Under the pieces are notes generated by a model, which did not search any database, was not told the DNA's origin, and saw only the letters and a program-made list of their open reading frames with translations. A DNA stretch of 64,000 nt from Deroplatys truncata (taxonomy: Eukaryota > Arthropoda > Insecta > Mantodea > Mantidae), in assembly GCA_030765065.1 (NCBI GenBank), contig CM060983.1, positions 228,923,528 to 228,987,527 on the forward strand, given 5' to 3'. Within the stretch, counting starts at the first letter, position 1, and each line of letters begins with the position of its first letter. This document shows positions 1-11,506 of this stretch, piece by piece. Position numbers and translations under genes: made by a program.

Positions 1-2
1 CC

Positions 3-930
3 TGGAGTAACTCCAACAGCTTTAATTTCTCCGCCGAGAAATACGTCTGCATCAATTTCTGTCGCCGGAAGGCTTTCCCTCCACCCTCTCTCCATCTTGG
101 GTCGGAGGTCCATCCGTTTGCAGATGAGGTAAAATTTTTGGGGTTGATCTTCGATCGAAAGCTGAGTTGGACTTCTCACATTTCCTTTTTAAAAGCACAT
201 TGTGACCGTTCTCTTACTCTTTTGCGTGTTTTAAGCGGCACATCCTGGGGAGCTGTTGGGACCGTCCTTCGCCTTTATCGCTCTTTGGTGCGATCCAAGC
301 TTGATTACGGGTGCGTTGTTTATTCGTCGGCATGTCCATCTGTGTTACGTCGATTGAATGCCATTCACCATCGTGGCATAAGAGTAGCTACAGGGGCCTT
401 TCCAACCAGCCCTGTGTCTAGTCTATATGCTGAAGCTGCAGAGCCTCCGCTGTCCTTCCGGCATGAGATGCTTTTGTGCAGCTATGCCTGTCGACTCTCA
501 AGCTTGCCTGACCACCCGTCCTTCAAGTTATTTTTCGCGGAGTCGCTTGATCGGCAGTATTTCATTAGCTCCTCTGCATTGCTCCCTCCAGGGGTTCGAT
601 TTCGACAGCTTCTTCGTCATCGGGACATTACGCTAGCGTCGGCCCTTTCAAGGGGGGAAACGCGTTTTCCTCCATGGTTGCACTCTGAGGCCTACTGTCA
701 CCTTGGGTTAGTATCGATGCCGAAGAATGAGACCCCTTCTTCAGTCTTTAGATTAGCAGTTTTAGAACTTCAGGCGCAATTCGGGGACTTTCATTTTATC
801 TTTACCGATGGATCTTTATCTTTACTGATGCTGGAGTAGGGTGTGCCCTTGTTTGTGGTGGAAATAGTTTTACCTTTCGTTTACCGGGGCAATGTTGGAT
901 TTTTACCGCCGAACTTTTTAGAATGACTTT
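3..930 (+). mobile_element. I-like LINE fragment: RT thumb to start of RNase H
   Basis: An open frame runs from base 3 to the stop at 837-839 and enters from outside the window. It starts in the end of the RT palm, with the LGLIFDRKLSW box found just after the catalytic region in Jockey/I LINEs. The thumb follows (RSKLDYGCVVY, GIRVATGAF, LYAEAAEPPL), then the first RNase H strand with FTDG at about 801-812. The frame is lost at about 815-835; the RNase H sequence (TDAGVGCALV, then FTAELF) continues in another frame to about 927 and then stops. A near-repeat of TTTATCTTTAC-GATG 20 bp apart lies at the break. With no endonuclease present and an RNase H cut after its first third, this is a dead fragment in the intron upstream of the first BAZ2 exon. 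The I-like label rests on the RNase H domain. Confidence 0.85.
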
Positions 931-2173
931 TATGATTAAGACCTGAGTCACAAATTTAGCCATACTGTCCTACTTAAAACTAGTTATGCTGTCATTATGA
1001 TCACAGTTGTGACCCTTCTCCCGCATCCAAAAACTCAGATTTTAAATGAGCCTAATTTATTGTAAATGCTATAATGGAATAAGGAAAATTTATTAATAAT
1101 GCTAATTTCACTGAATAAATGAAACTTCTCCCTTTTTCACATTATCTTTTCACCTTTCAGAATGGTGGTCAAGTGTGTCATAAACTTTCCAAGAGCCTAC
1201 ACCTCTGCAGTTGAAGTTTTCAGTAGAAAGAAAGTGAAAAAGGTTTTGTTTGAAAAAAATTATGGATTTTGCATTTTTGTCATATTTTAGTATAAATTTT
1301 GAATTTTGAGCCAATTTCACATTTTATTGCATTTTTAAAATACACTAAAAAGTGGTTCCGCAGGTAGGGAAAAATGAAAATGCAAGAGTACAAGCCTTTA
1401 TTAGCATTTCTTGCTGTATAACATTCTGAAAAATCATAATCCCCTAATCATAGTCTTTTCACATGTATTACCATCTGTAACAGGTCCGTAGTCTTAACGA
1501 TCTTTCCTTCAAATATTACTATCCTGCTTTCATCAGGTTTTGTTGTTGTGCTTGTAATAATCTTGACTAAGTTTTAATGTTACTAATATCATATAGGCTT
1601 ATTTTATATATATTTACCAGAGCCATGTCATGTTTGTCTGCCATCCATAACATATTCTGAATTTCAGCATTAAAATAATTTTTGGTCTTCTCCAGACTGC
1701 CCAAGTATTTAAATTCTGTTAAGTTTTTCATTGTACTTGTTACTATTATTACTTTGTTAGTTATCTCTGTGTGAAATGCGTTACTTATATTTATACTAAA
1801 ATCCTTTTCTGTCCCTTATTGGTTGATTTTATAGAAATATAAGTTTGCACGGTTTTTTTTTAATATCTGATTGTCAGTTTGGAATGCTTTTAATGCTGAT
1901 TTAGCAGCTGTTTCAAACTGACACCGGGTAATTCTCTGTATGTTAAGTCTCGATATTGAATCTCTATCCATCCCTTACTGTTGAAATAAGACAGAAGAGA
2001 ACTTTGCATGTTTAAAAACAATCAAAATTATTTAGTGTACACTACTACAAGTACCACTCTAGCTCTTGAAGCTGACAGTAGTCAGGACTAGAGTTTGTTT
2101 GTGAGTGCATCCCACCGGCTCTTTTTACAATCAAGGAACAGCAAAATGAATGATTTGATGTATTCTCTTGCAG
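931..2173 (+). other. intron sequence upstream of exon 2174-2354
   Basis: AT-rich sequence with no coding frame I recognise. The last bases form a good 3' splice site: a pyrimidine-rich tract and CAG at 2171-2173. A T-run lies at about 1852-1861. The intron before this exon is phase 2, since the first exon base completes a codon. Confidence 0.7.
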
Positions 2174-2354
2174 CACTGGAGATGTGAATTTGTGTGGAAT
2201 GTCAGGGGAGTGTGCTACCACCGAGGATAATGTTCCGAAAGGTCTGGTGGTATGGCGAGAAGCTGTGGGGCGTGCCCACACTTCTGCTCAGCTAGCAATG
2301 GCACTTTACATGCTCGAAGCATCCATCGCATGGGACAAGAGCATCATGAAAGCC
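2174..2354 (+). CDS. tou/BAZ2B: BAZ2/toutatis exon: WHIM3 (WSD) motif
   Basis: This is an internal exon of a BAZ2-family protein (vertebrate BAZ2A/B, fly toutatis), the large DNA- and histone-reading subunit of an ISWI chromatin-remodelling complex in the nucleus. The frame (codons from 2175) reads through VVWREAVGRAHTSAQLAMAL and LEASIAWDKSIMKA. The tryptophan-led helix plus 'SIAW(D/E)KSIM' is the signature that directly precedes the first PHD finger in BAZ2 proteins. The acceptor is CAG at 2171-2173 and the donor is GTGAGT at 2355-2360, directly after the codon for Ala (phase 0). The exon joins in frame to 23574, giving ...IMKA-QNCQFC. The N-terminal part before the tryptophan is acidic and poorly conserved. 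DDT, MBD-like and earlier WHIM exons would lie upstream of the window. Confidence 0.92.
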
Positions 2355-5300
2355 GTGAGTTCGGTTTCATCAGCATCCAGCAAAGGTTCTAGTGTGGGTA
2401 TTCGCTTGATTTTGCTTTTCTCATTCATCATAGCTTCACCATCTTTCCTCCCACATTCATATCAGTTACAGATAATTCCTTATCATGTTAGTGCATTATC
2501 AGCATATTTTTCCTTTGGTAAGCATGGAGTATGATTATTTGAAGTTGGAAGTTGCTCACCTGAATGCCAGACATGGCCTTGTGATAATGAAGTAATTATA
2601 TAAACAGAAAAGCTTTCACAGCCTTATGCTCCTGGGCAGCAGAACAAAAATAAACCGCTATAATTCTACCACATTATACTCTCACTCATCATGGAAACAA
2701 GCGTTACCACATTTAGTGTGCTGCTGTCATAGAGGGAGCTCTCTTTTCTCAGTTACTCGTGAAGTATTATTTTAAAACATGAAAGTAATGAGAAAACCAT
2801 AGATAAGGTTTCAATCAAATGTACTTTGAAAAATGAAGTTAACAGAGATTGTTGAATATTGGAAAGAGAACTGATGATAAATGTTTGTAAAATTCCTCTT
2901 ATGATGAAAATTACTTTCCTGTTCTTCATGATATTAAGATGTAATGGAAATTGAAGGACATGACAGTGAATTTGCTTTGTCACATCTCAAATGTACAGTA
3001 TAGATATGCATATGCTCATGTACCACATCATAATAATACATTTTGTAAACTGGAATTAAATCCTTACAACGAATGAAAGGAACTGAAAAAAAATGAATAC
3101 AAGGAAGGAAATCTGCAGTGGTGAAAAATGCATATTTAAAAATTGTTTAGCCTTAAAGATATAATGTAAAATACTTTGCTTAGAATTCTACATTGCTCTG
3201 CTATGCCATAAAGTGCTTTTTGCACTGACCAGTCAAGAACAAAGACTGATTAAGGCAAGAAAATATTAAAACTTACTATTTGGGGCGAATTATTTTAAGG
3301 CTGCCATTACACTCGTGCATATGCATGATTTTATCAAGCTTTCTAAGATATTAATCCATGAAGAAACTGAGAAATGAAAACACTTTAACAGCAATACAGA
3401 TAGGATACTTAAACACAAGAATGTGTGTGTGTCCTAGATAATTCCAGACTTAATGCATATATCTAAGGAAGCCAAAGATAAAAATGAGGAATCCAAGAAA
3501 AAGGTGGTTGTTGAAATTGAGAAGTAAGTCAACAATACACTGAAGAAATCACAAACGTTTGTAATTATCTCATATAAGTGTTTATTCCATTGCACACTTG
3601 CTGTTTGGTGAGAGTTTCCAGTATATAATAGTCAAGAACTGCACTTAGGCATTAGTGTAAACTATTGCACAGAAAAATGAAATGAAATGGCACCTATTCC
3701 TGAATTTCCTGATGGTGGCTGCTCGCTTGCAACATGTTTAACAGCTTTTCCTTTTTCTTCCTGCTTCATTTATAAAGCTTCTTAATATGCATAATTGTTT
3801 TTAAAAAAACAAAATGAATAAGTATTTTCTGGAATGCTTTTCTTCTTAACTTCCATTTTGTGAAAAAAGAATTGTTTGGATGAAGTTTTATGAATTTGGG
3901 TACCATATTGATCAATCATATAGCTTTTGCAGAGCTAATTGTATGAGTACGACTCTTAAGCATTAAGGGAGAATTAGTAGGAAGTCTTATTAACCAGCAT
4001 CTTAAAGATGGTATTAAATTCTTTCATCTGTTGAAAGCATGGAACTTACCTTCTCCTCTTTAGAGAGATATTCCAGAAAGTATCTTATGTTGTGTTTAAT
4101 GTTTCTAACATTTATTAAGAGTTAAAAAATGTTAACTCAGAAATTGCTTCCTAAGCATGCATTCTTTTAATATTGCTTTGGTTTACTGCATTAATGACTG
4201 AATTTATGTTGTAAATCCTTGTAATTTGCATGAATTTCATGCTTTTGAATGGAATTAATACACTGCATAAGCACTAATAGTAGGGGTTTTGTAGTCAAGT
4301 TTATTAATAAGTGTTACTCAGCACATATTTTAAGTATTTAATATTGAGCAAAAATGTGTCATTATTGACTGGCAGTGAACAAGTAAATGGTTTAAAACTT
4401 TTAGTAATATTTCTGTTGTAAATATAGATAAAACGGAGATGGGAACATCCTGTGCTAAAAACAATACTTTTCACAGTAAATCTCTGGTGGAGCACTTTAC
4501 TTCTTGCTAACTAAAAAAAGCTTTTAGAAAGCAATTTACACAAAAACATGCAGTGATGATTATACTAATGCAAAATCTGTGACTTCATTTCAGGAAACTG
4601 ATAAAATTAATTCTGAATCAGTTTGCCATTGTTCATTCTTGTCAGATTTAGTGTCCATTTGCATTTTCTTCATGTGGACCAAAAAGGAGAAATGTTCATC
4701 ACATGTACCGAATAGAGCTTTCCAACCAAAATATTACCTATTTTAAACTATAAGCTTATTTTGTTATACACAAGACATATTATGTTTTGGCAAATTGCCA
4801 TGTTTTTCAAATTTATGTAAATGGGACTATTTCATTTGTGTGCAATAAATTAAAATTCTCTGTCAGATTTCTTAAATTTTTAGTTTTAATTAGGGCTATA
4901 GCAGCTCAAAATGCAGTAAATGATGAATATGAAATAGGTAGTTCCAGAACTGTTGACGACTTGACAACAAAGGAGGGGGACAGAAAATGTAAATCAGTAT
5001 AAGTATACATATTGCAAATGGTGACACTTAAATAGAAATTCTGTAATATCAATTGGTATAGCTTCGTACCCAGATGCAGTGTAGCATAAAGTGTAACAGT
5101 TCAAAACTGTTTACACTACCCCCCCCCCCAATGTACTGCTAACACATTGCCTTACCACTTTGACCTATGTTAGAGCCAGGGTTTAAGCTAGAAAATAAAA
5201 CAATGTCGCAAAAATGCACAAACTACATTTGTGCAAAATATACAGTAGAAAATTTTATAAATTATACTATTAATGAAGGTTTTAAAAGTGAAATATGTTT

Positions 5301-6689
5301 TAATTGGACTGAAGCCAACAGTAATTTGTTAAATTAAATTGTATTAATTTTTTTAAATTAACTTTTCACATATAGATCCACACATTCCATAATATCCATG
5401 TAAACTGTCAGTATTCATTTGCATATTTTGCATTATATTATATCACTTTCAAAATCAAAGTCATTGTGAGATGCCCCTTCAATATTAATTATCAGAAGTT
5501 TGCTAACTCTTTCTACAGAAAGGCAATTTCTGTTTTTATATTGTTGATGCAACTAGACTGTGATCAACACAGTCAACTGTGTAGCAGCATATTCTATAAT
5601 TAAATCCATAAGAGGGAATTGTTGACTCATCTTATTAACATTAATGAACTCTACCAGCTCTTGGAAATTCATTGTTTGCATCACTACCACTTTCTTAAAC
5701 AATAGCCATTCCAGTAGCATGTGGCAGAATTAATTAGTGCCATACTCGTCATCGTTTCTGTAGTTTTTAGGAGGCAGTATATTAAATACTCCAATCTTAC
5801 ATAAATCTCCTAGTGTCATTTAAATTTATCAGCGAATTATCTAAGAATTTGCAAATTTTGGACTAAACAACACTTCTATGCTGCAGTTATTATGTTTTCA
5901 AAAACTAGAACTCACCTTCTTGAAATTCTGGAGGTACTTTATCAAGAAAAGAACTGTAATTTGGACCAGGTTTCAGTTTATGGTCCTCGAGCCCTTGTAT
6001 GCATGAGTTCACGCAAATTCCTACTCTGGATCTCAATTTTACTTTTAAAAATTCAAACACAATTTGTTAACAAGAAACATGACATCTTTCATAAAAGGCA
6101 GTAGTGACAAAAAATTATAGACACTTTATATTTTTTAGTAAGCCTTGTCTTTTATCTTTTTCCAGCAGAGATACCAAACAATTCCAATTTACGCCTCTCC
6201 CAATTAGAGCCAGTGAATGGCAAAAGTTTCAACAAATTTTTTTTTTGGTTCATTAAGTATTTCTTATTATCTTTTAATGCTTTGGAATTCTTTGGTGATT
6301 GTTCAGAGTAGCTATATATTCTGAAACTTTACAAGCTCCAAACAGTATTCTGCTGCTAGAGCTAACTGATGGGTCAGATAATATATGAGGGTAATTGCTT
6401 TTAAAAAGAGCTGCCACCCCAGATCGAACTCCTGTCATCAGGAGCACTTGACTCTTATCAATGCCATGCCTATGCAGTGCATCCTGTTAGCAGACACAGT
6501 GTTAAGTAATGTGTGTACTTACATGATTAGAGTTTCTGTTTGAGTAATGTCAGTAGACTCCCACCTGGCTGACTTTATTTTGATAAAATACCATCAGTAG
6601 TTATTTTACACACTACATTTCATTTCTTTTACATGATTTGGGCAACGTCACAAGTATATGAGTACAGTAGTATCTTAATGTTTAAGCTT
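2355..6689 (+). other. anonymous intron sequence
   Basis: First part of the 21.2-kb intron between the WHIM3 and PHD1 exons. It is AT-rich and no coding frame resembles a known family. There is an 11-base C run at 5119-5129. The only structured part is the tRNA-like stretch at 6400-6480, described separately. Confidence 0.6.
6400..6480 (-). repeat. tRNA-like SINE relic
   Basis: On the minus strand there is an A-box-like stretch (TGGCATTGATAAGAG) and about 30 bases later a B-box-like GAGTTCGATCTGGG, followed by AGCTCTTTTT, which would act as a Pol III terminator. The spacing fits a tRNA head, but acceptor and anticodon stems do not close, so I read it as a tRNA-derived SINE relic and not a functional tRNA. 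Confidence 0.35.
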
Positions 6690-7600
6690 AACTAAAGCTG
6701 AACTAAATAAATAATAAGATCTATTTATTCAAAAATTCATATAGAGTATAAAAACAACTCTCAATACAAAACTTCTTAAGTTCTCTTTTGAACTTGTTTG
6801 TCTCTTGAATATTTTTAATTTCCACAGATAAATCATTGTAAAGATAGCATGCTGCAAAATTAAGAGTTAGTTTTATACAATTCAATCCTGTGTGTCTATG
6901 CGTGGAAATTTTTGCTTATTTGGATTCCATAGTTATGCATTTGGTTGTTCAATTAGCAATTTGTCAGTCTTGTTTTTACTAACATTATTGTTTCAAATAT
7001 GTAGTGAAAATAATGTTGAGATTTTTAATTTTTTTAAAGGATTCTCTACACGACTCGGATTGCTGGAAACCCAAAATTATTTTAATTACCCCTTTTTTGT
7101 AAAATAAAAATTCTTGTTGTGTATTTTGCTGCACTTTGTCCCCAAATTGTGATTCTGTATGGTAAGTGTGGATATATTAATCCATAATAGATAGTCTTTA
7201 ACATATTTAGGTTCCCTAGATTGGATAGTATTGTTTTAGTACATATAAACTGGAGCAGATTTTATTTGAGATCTTTTCTGTATGTTTGTCCCAAGTTAAG
7301 TTTTTATCTAGTATTATTCCTAAAAAATTAGCACTACTTGCCTATTTTATTGGCTCTCCTTCTACAGTAACTCTTAAGTTCATAATGTTTCTATTTTGCT
7401 GTGTCTGAATTACCATATAGTTGGTTTTATTAGATTTATAAACAGGTTGTTAGAGTTCAAGTACTGAGCGATCTCATTTATATTTAGATTAGTGGAGTTT
7501 TCTAGGTGTAGTGAACTTTTTCCTATATCTACAATTGTGGTGTCATCCATGTAAGTAATTATTTTACCATCTACAATGTTGGTAATATAATTTATATATA

Positions 7601-7601
<1 letters not shown>

Positions 7602-7650
<49 letters not shown>
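7602..7650. repeat. (TA)n microsatellite inside a LINE RT
   Basis: About 24 TA units. On the LINE's strand they lengthen the Ile-Tyr pair (ATA TAT) that normally precedes Asn-Asp just before the catalytic box, so the repeat probably arose by slippage at an existing ATATAT coding stretch. Confidence 0.9.
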
Positions 7651-7893
7651 AGGAAAGTAATGGCCTCAGAACCGAACCCTGTGGGACACCATATTTCACT
7701 ACTAAGGGATTTGAATAAAAAAATTTTATATACTTTTTGTTTAAATGAGTGATTTTTACAGCTTGTGTTCTATTTATCAAATACGATTTTATCAAGTTAT
7801 GGGGTAATTCTCTTATGCCATACCTATATAATTTGTTTATCAATATATCATGATCTATGCTATCAAATGCTTTACTCAAATCCAGAAATATGC

Positions 7894-7906
7894 AATTGGA
7901 TTGTAT
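7894..7906. repeat. target-site duplication of the PLE, left copy
   Basis: AATTGGATTGTAT here and AATTGCATTGTAT at 10434-10446 match at 12 of 13 positions and flank the PLE. Across this site the LINE RT reads on without a break (DNKIQC then IFLDLSKAF). Confidence 0.75.
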
Positions 7907-7944
7907 ATATATTTTTTTTTTAAAATAAAGAGAGTTGAAGGTTG

Positions 7945-8012
7945 TTACACTACATCACTAAAATGTTCTTACTTGAACACGTTTCGGGAGACGGTTTGCT
8001 CCCATCGTCAGT
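7945..8012 (-). ncRNA. candidate hammerhead ribozyme in the PLE 3' end
   Basis: On the minus strand, CTGACGA (8011-8005) fits the hammerhead box CUGANGA. A stem II follows: GGGAG (8003-7999) pairs with CTCCC (7990-7986) around an 8-nt loop. Then comes GAAA (7985-7982), and a stem III of 5-6 bp with GAACA (7968-7964) and TGTTC (7979-7975) around a 6-nt loop. PLE terminal repeats are known to carry type I hammerhead motifs, which supports the reading. The weak point is stem I and the exact cleavage nucleotide within the TTTTA at 7964-7959, where I cannot find good pairing. Self-cleavage cannot be claimed from sequence alone. Confidence 0.65.
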
Positions 8013-9252
8013 GTGTTTTCAACTGATTTTGCCATTTATTGTCTGGGAATGTGTGTGGCTAGTGGTGTTCTCTGGTGCTGGGCTGATGAACCTCCAAAGG
8101 CTGCTGGGTGGCGGCAGTTTGAAATTCATTAGGTGATTCCTGTGTTCGACAATATGTATTTTTTCCCAGATGTCCAATTCATTGCTGCTGTTGATCGGTT
8201 TTAAGAGTTTTATGTTCGGAGTGATATCTTGGTTTGAAGCCCAGAAATGATGTGTTACTGCTGATTTATCTGGCTGCTTTTGGTAAATGCATCTCATATG
8301 CTCTTTAAGTCTTATTTCAAGATTTCTTTTGGTTCTTCCTATGTATACCAGGTTACAGTCATTACAAACAATTTGATATATACCAGCTGATTTATCATTG
8401 GAGATAGAATCTTTTGTTCTGTTGCATAGTAGTTTCTGTATATTGTGGTTGTTCTGTGGAGACAGGGTGATGTTGTATTTCTTGAAAATCCTTTGAAATT
8501 TATGATGTGTCCAAGGGTGATAAGTGAATTTCCTATATACTTGTGGTTTTTGTTGTCTGAGTAAAGTAGTCGTTTGTTGGATGTATTTCTGTCTTTCAAA
8601 CTTTTTTATCTTCTTATCTATTGTTTTTTTCTGGTATCCATTCATAGTGGCTATGTTGATAATGTGTTGGTATTCTTTCTGGTATTCCTCTTTTTCCAAT
8701 GGTATATGTACTAACCGGTTAGTAATGCTGTTTAAAATTGCATGTTTGTGGCTTGTAGGATTGTAGCTATTGTTTTTAATATAATTTTCTGTGTGAGTTG
8801 GTTTTCTGTAAATGCCAAACATTAGTTTATGTGCATTTATTTCAGATGATTCTGATGTCTAGGTAAGGTAATTGGCCATTTTCTTCTTTTTCTATTGTGT
8901 ATTTAATAGATCTTTTTTGTAAATTCAATAATTTCAAAGCATCTTCTGAAAGTTTTTTTGGAATAATAGCAAAAATATCATCTATGTACCTATACCAGGT
9001 TTTGAATAGATGTGGGAAAGATTTAGTAATATGGCATTCAAAATGGCTCATATATAGTTCTGCTAAAAATGGTGAAAGGGGGTTTCCCATAGTTAGGCCT
9101 GTGGTTTGTTTAAAGATTTTGTTATGGAATGAAAAGAAATTCTGGTCCAGACATAATTTTGTTAGTTTTAAGTAATCTTCTGTTTGTGCTCTAGGTGTGC
9201 CATTGTTTAATATCCAAGTTTCTAAGAGTGGTAATAATTCTTCTTTTGGTAT

Positions 9253-9256
9253 GCTT
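9253..9256. repeat. target-site duplication GCTT of the solo LTR (pair at 10077-10080)
   Basis: Identical tetranucleotides abut the TG and CA ends. A 4-bp duplication is common for retroviral-type integrases. The frame of the interrupted PLE across it is perfect. Confidence 0.85.
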
Positions 9257-10076
9257 TGTCATGGTAATCTCTTCGTGTTATCTTTTTTACTTGGCGCCTG
9301 TTATTGTTTTACTATTTTGAATTTTGGGTTCTTTGTCCTCCGGCTATCTATTATTACTCAGTTGAACAAATATCTCTGAGCAGGGCATGTAAACAGAAAG
9401 AAGCTGTTACTAAAAGATAACACTGATAAAAGAATTTGTTTTCACACTTTTATTGCCGTCACACTTAATTAATAGTTCACATCTATAATATTTATACATG
9501 CCTGACTGAAACTGTTATATTTCCAAATGTTATTACTGTCGTACGCATACTTCACATTTTTGTAACTAACTTTACGACGCAAGAGATTCTGTAGAATTGC
9601 GTAATGTGTACCTTGCGAGAGATTCTGTAGAACTGCGCGACGTTTACCTCATGAATGATTCTGTAGAACTGCGCGATACTTGCTTTTGGCTCAAGAATTT
9701 ATACTTCCTCACCCCAATATGCCTAAACATTATAATAGAGCTGCTATTGGTTACTAAATCGCACCAACATTAGCGTCTGTTTTATAAGCCAATCATAATT
9801 ACAAATAAATATGCTCTAGGGAAGATATTCCCTCCATTTCTAAAGAAAGGCACACTACCCTTACGTCATTTGTTTGTCTCTTCTAAGTGATAAACAACTC
9901 ATCCCATCGCTTCATTGTTACCCACTCCTATTGTCAGTTTCAGTGAGGCCCTGTAAACTTATTTCCTAACAATGCTTATAGCTAACAAACATCTAAAATC
10001 ATTGTCATACAATAATGTTAATTTACACTACAATCACTCTGGCATTCACAGTGTTGTGATATAAAATACTGCCTCA
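9257..10076 (-). mobile_element. solo LTR with 4-bp target-site duplication
   Basis: The 820-bp insert starts TGTCATGG and ends ATACTGCCTCA on the + strand (TG...CA), and is flanked by GCTT at 9253-9256 and 10077-10080. Removing it and one GCTT restores the PLE frame from ...ALFPS directly to IPKEELL, so the ends are exact. There is no internal coding sequence, so this is a solo LTR left by recombination. Orientation is set by the TGAGGCAGTAT end being the usual 5' side of the LTR and is tentative. It contains three diverged copies of a ~36-bp repeat around GATTCTGTAGAA-TGCG at about 9576-9685. The LTR at 47600-48309 shares its TGATA-AAAATACTGCCTCA end. The superfamily is not determined. Confidence 0.85.
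9576..9685. repeat. three ~36-bp tandem repeats inside the solo LTR
   Basis: Three successive diverged copies share GATTCTGTAGAA(T/C)TGCG, spaced roughly 35-37 bases. In an LTR such repeats lie where enhancers or termination signals often occur; the role here is not known. Confidence 0.7.
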
Positions 10077-10667
10077 GCTTGGGAAGAGTGCAGTGACATC
10101 AAATGATACCATCATGTCTGTGGGTGATATATTTATATCTGAAAGGTGACTGGTTAATTCTAATGAATTTTTTATACTTAGACTTTTGAACACAGGCATG
10201 GAGTTGAAGGCATTTGAAAGCCATTTTGCTAATTTATATGTGGAAGAGTTTATGTTATTCACTATGGGCCTCATTTTGTTGCAGAGTTTGTGTATTTTGT
10301 AGTGCATATAACCTAGGTATGGTGGGAAAATCTGGTTTAATTCTGGATTTTTCGGCTTTTGTTAACCTTCAACTCTCTTTATTTTAAATTATAAGACATC
10401 ACTGTCATCACTTCTAAATCTTCAAAATTAATTAATTGCATTGTATTTTATTGTCAAGGTTCTCAATGTTATAATCAATTATTTCCATAACTGCATCTTT
10501 AGTTGATTAATTTTTTGTAAAGCCAAGCTGAATATTATTGAATATTTTGTATTTATTTAAGAAAGAGGTATAATTTGAAATACTATTGTTTTCTCAACTA
10601 CTTTGGATAAGGTTGACACTAGTGTTATGGGTCTGTAATTGGTTACTGATTCACGGTGTCCCTTTTT

Positions 10668-11506
10668 ACTTTCTCTACTACGTATAGTAAGTAGAAGTAT
10701 TGTATTCCACCCAAAAATTCGATACCGAGATTTCACCAGAAATATATGTTTTGAGACCCCCTGAATCCAAAAAAGCGTTTTTGGAAACATTTCCATGTGT
10801 GTGTGTGTGTCAGTGTGTGAACAGCATAACTCAGAAACGAACAGTTGGATAAACACCAAACTTGGTATTTATGTTCAGTATCTTCCAGAGATCCGACATG
10901 AAGGTTTTCAAGAAAATCCCCCCACCCCAGATTACCCCTTACATGGAACATTTTTCGGAAATTTTAATTTTCTCAAAATGGCTCTAACGATTTTGATTAA
11001 AATATCATATGTTTAAGATATTTTCATGACAAATGAAATGTATATCTCGAATTTTCTAGGAATGTCTCCAAAAGTATTCTTCATTGGGAACGACTTTTGC
11101 ATAACTGGTAAACCATAAGAGAGAGACAAAATTTTACTACACAAAAATGTAGATCACATTAAAATATACAATTTATGTCATATACAGTTTTTTTGTTGAA
11201 CGAACCATTTTCAAGATATTGCTTGTTATTCCCTTAAATTTTCCAATACTCATACTTTTTCTCAAATGGAAATTTGTTTTTCATTTTTTTTTTTCCTGGT
11301 AATGCAAAGAGAATGGAATACTCCACATAGCAACCAGATCTTAAAGTATTTGACTATCGTTTAAAGCCTAGCAATTCTCCTTGCATCTACAAGAAAATTA
11401 GGAATAAGATTAACATCTCGATTAACATGAAGCATATGGAGAATAAGTGTTTGTAAAAATATTTTGTACAAGAGTAGAGAAAGTCATGCTAGTGTAACAC
11501 ATCAGA
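10668..11506 (-). mobile_element. ~840-bp repeat family, copy 1
   Basis: A full-length copy in minus orientation, inserted into an A-tract of the LINE RT (host reads ...NPIQKKG...). On its own strand it starts TCTGATGTGTTACAC and ends GTAGTAGAGAAAGT. ACTTTCTCTACT lies 20-odd bases in from the 5' end and its exact complement AGTAGAGAAAGT forms the 3' terminus, so the inverted repeats are asymmetric. A CA-rich stretch (10795-10830) lies near the 3' end. No transposase is present. Seven other copies are in the window. It is non-autonomous; class undetermined. Confidence 0.85.

Larger units (their letters stand above)
7907..10433 (-). mobile_element. Penelope-like element with RT and GIY-YIG endonuclease
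   Basis: PLEs encode one protein with a telomerase-like RT and a C-terminal GIY-YIG nuclease. On the minus strand the RT begins 5'-truncated at about 10350 (NPELNQIFPPYLGY, MRPIVNNINSSTYKLAKW), reaches VSFDVTALFPS at 10077, is split by a solo LTR, and continues from 9252 with IPKEELLPLLETW, GNPLSPFLAELY (9090) and the catalytic WYRYIDDIFAI (about 8990). After a frameshift near 8850 an open frame 8822-8019 covers the linker and the nuclease: AGIYQIVCNDCNLVYIGRT at about 8390-8335 holds the GIY and YIG motifs, with the Arg and the downstream EH box. Both ends carry a short inverted repeat (7919-7945 and 10364-10390), as expected for inverted pseudo-LTRs, and the right end has the short tail shared with the copy at 56429. 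Without the LTR the element is only about 1.7 kb, so the N-terminus is missing. Confidence 0.92.

Noticed and set aside
2045..2281. Antisense gene over the WHIM3 exon
   Set aside because: It mirrors a conserved exon on the plus strand and resembles nothing.
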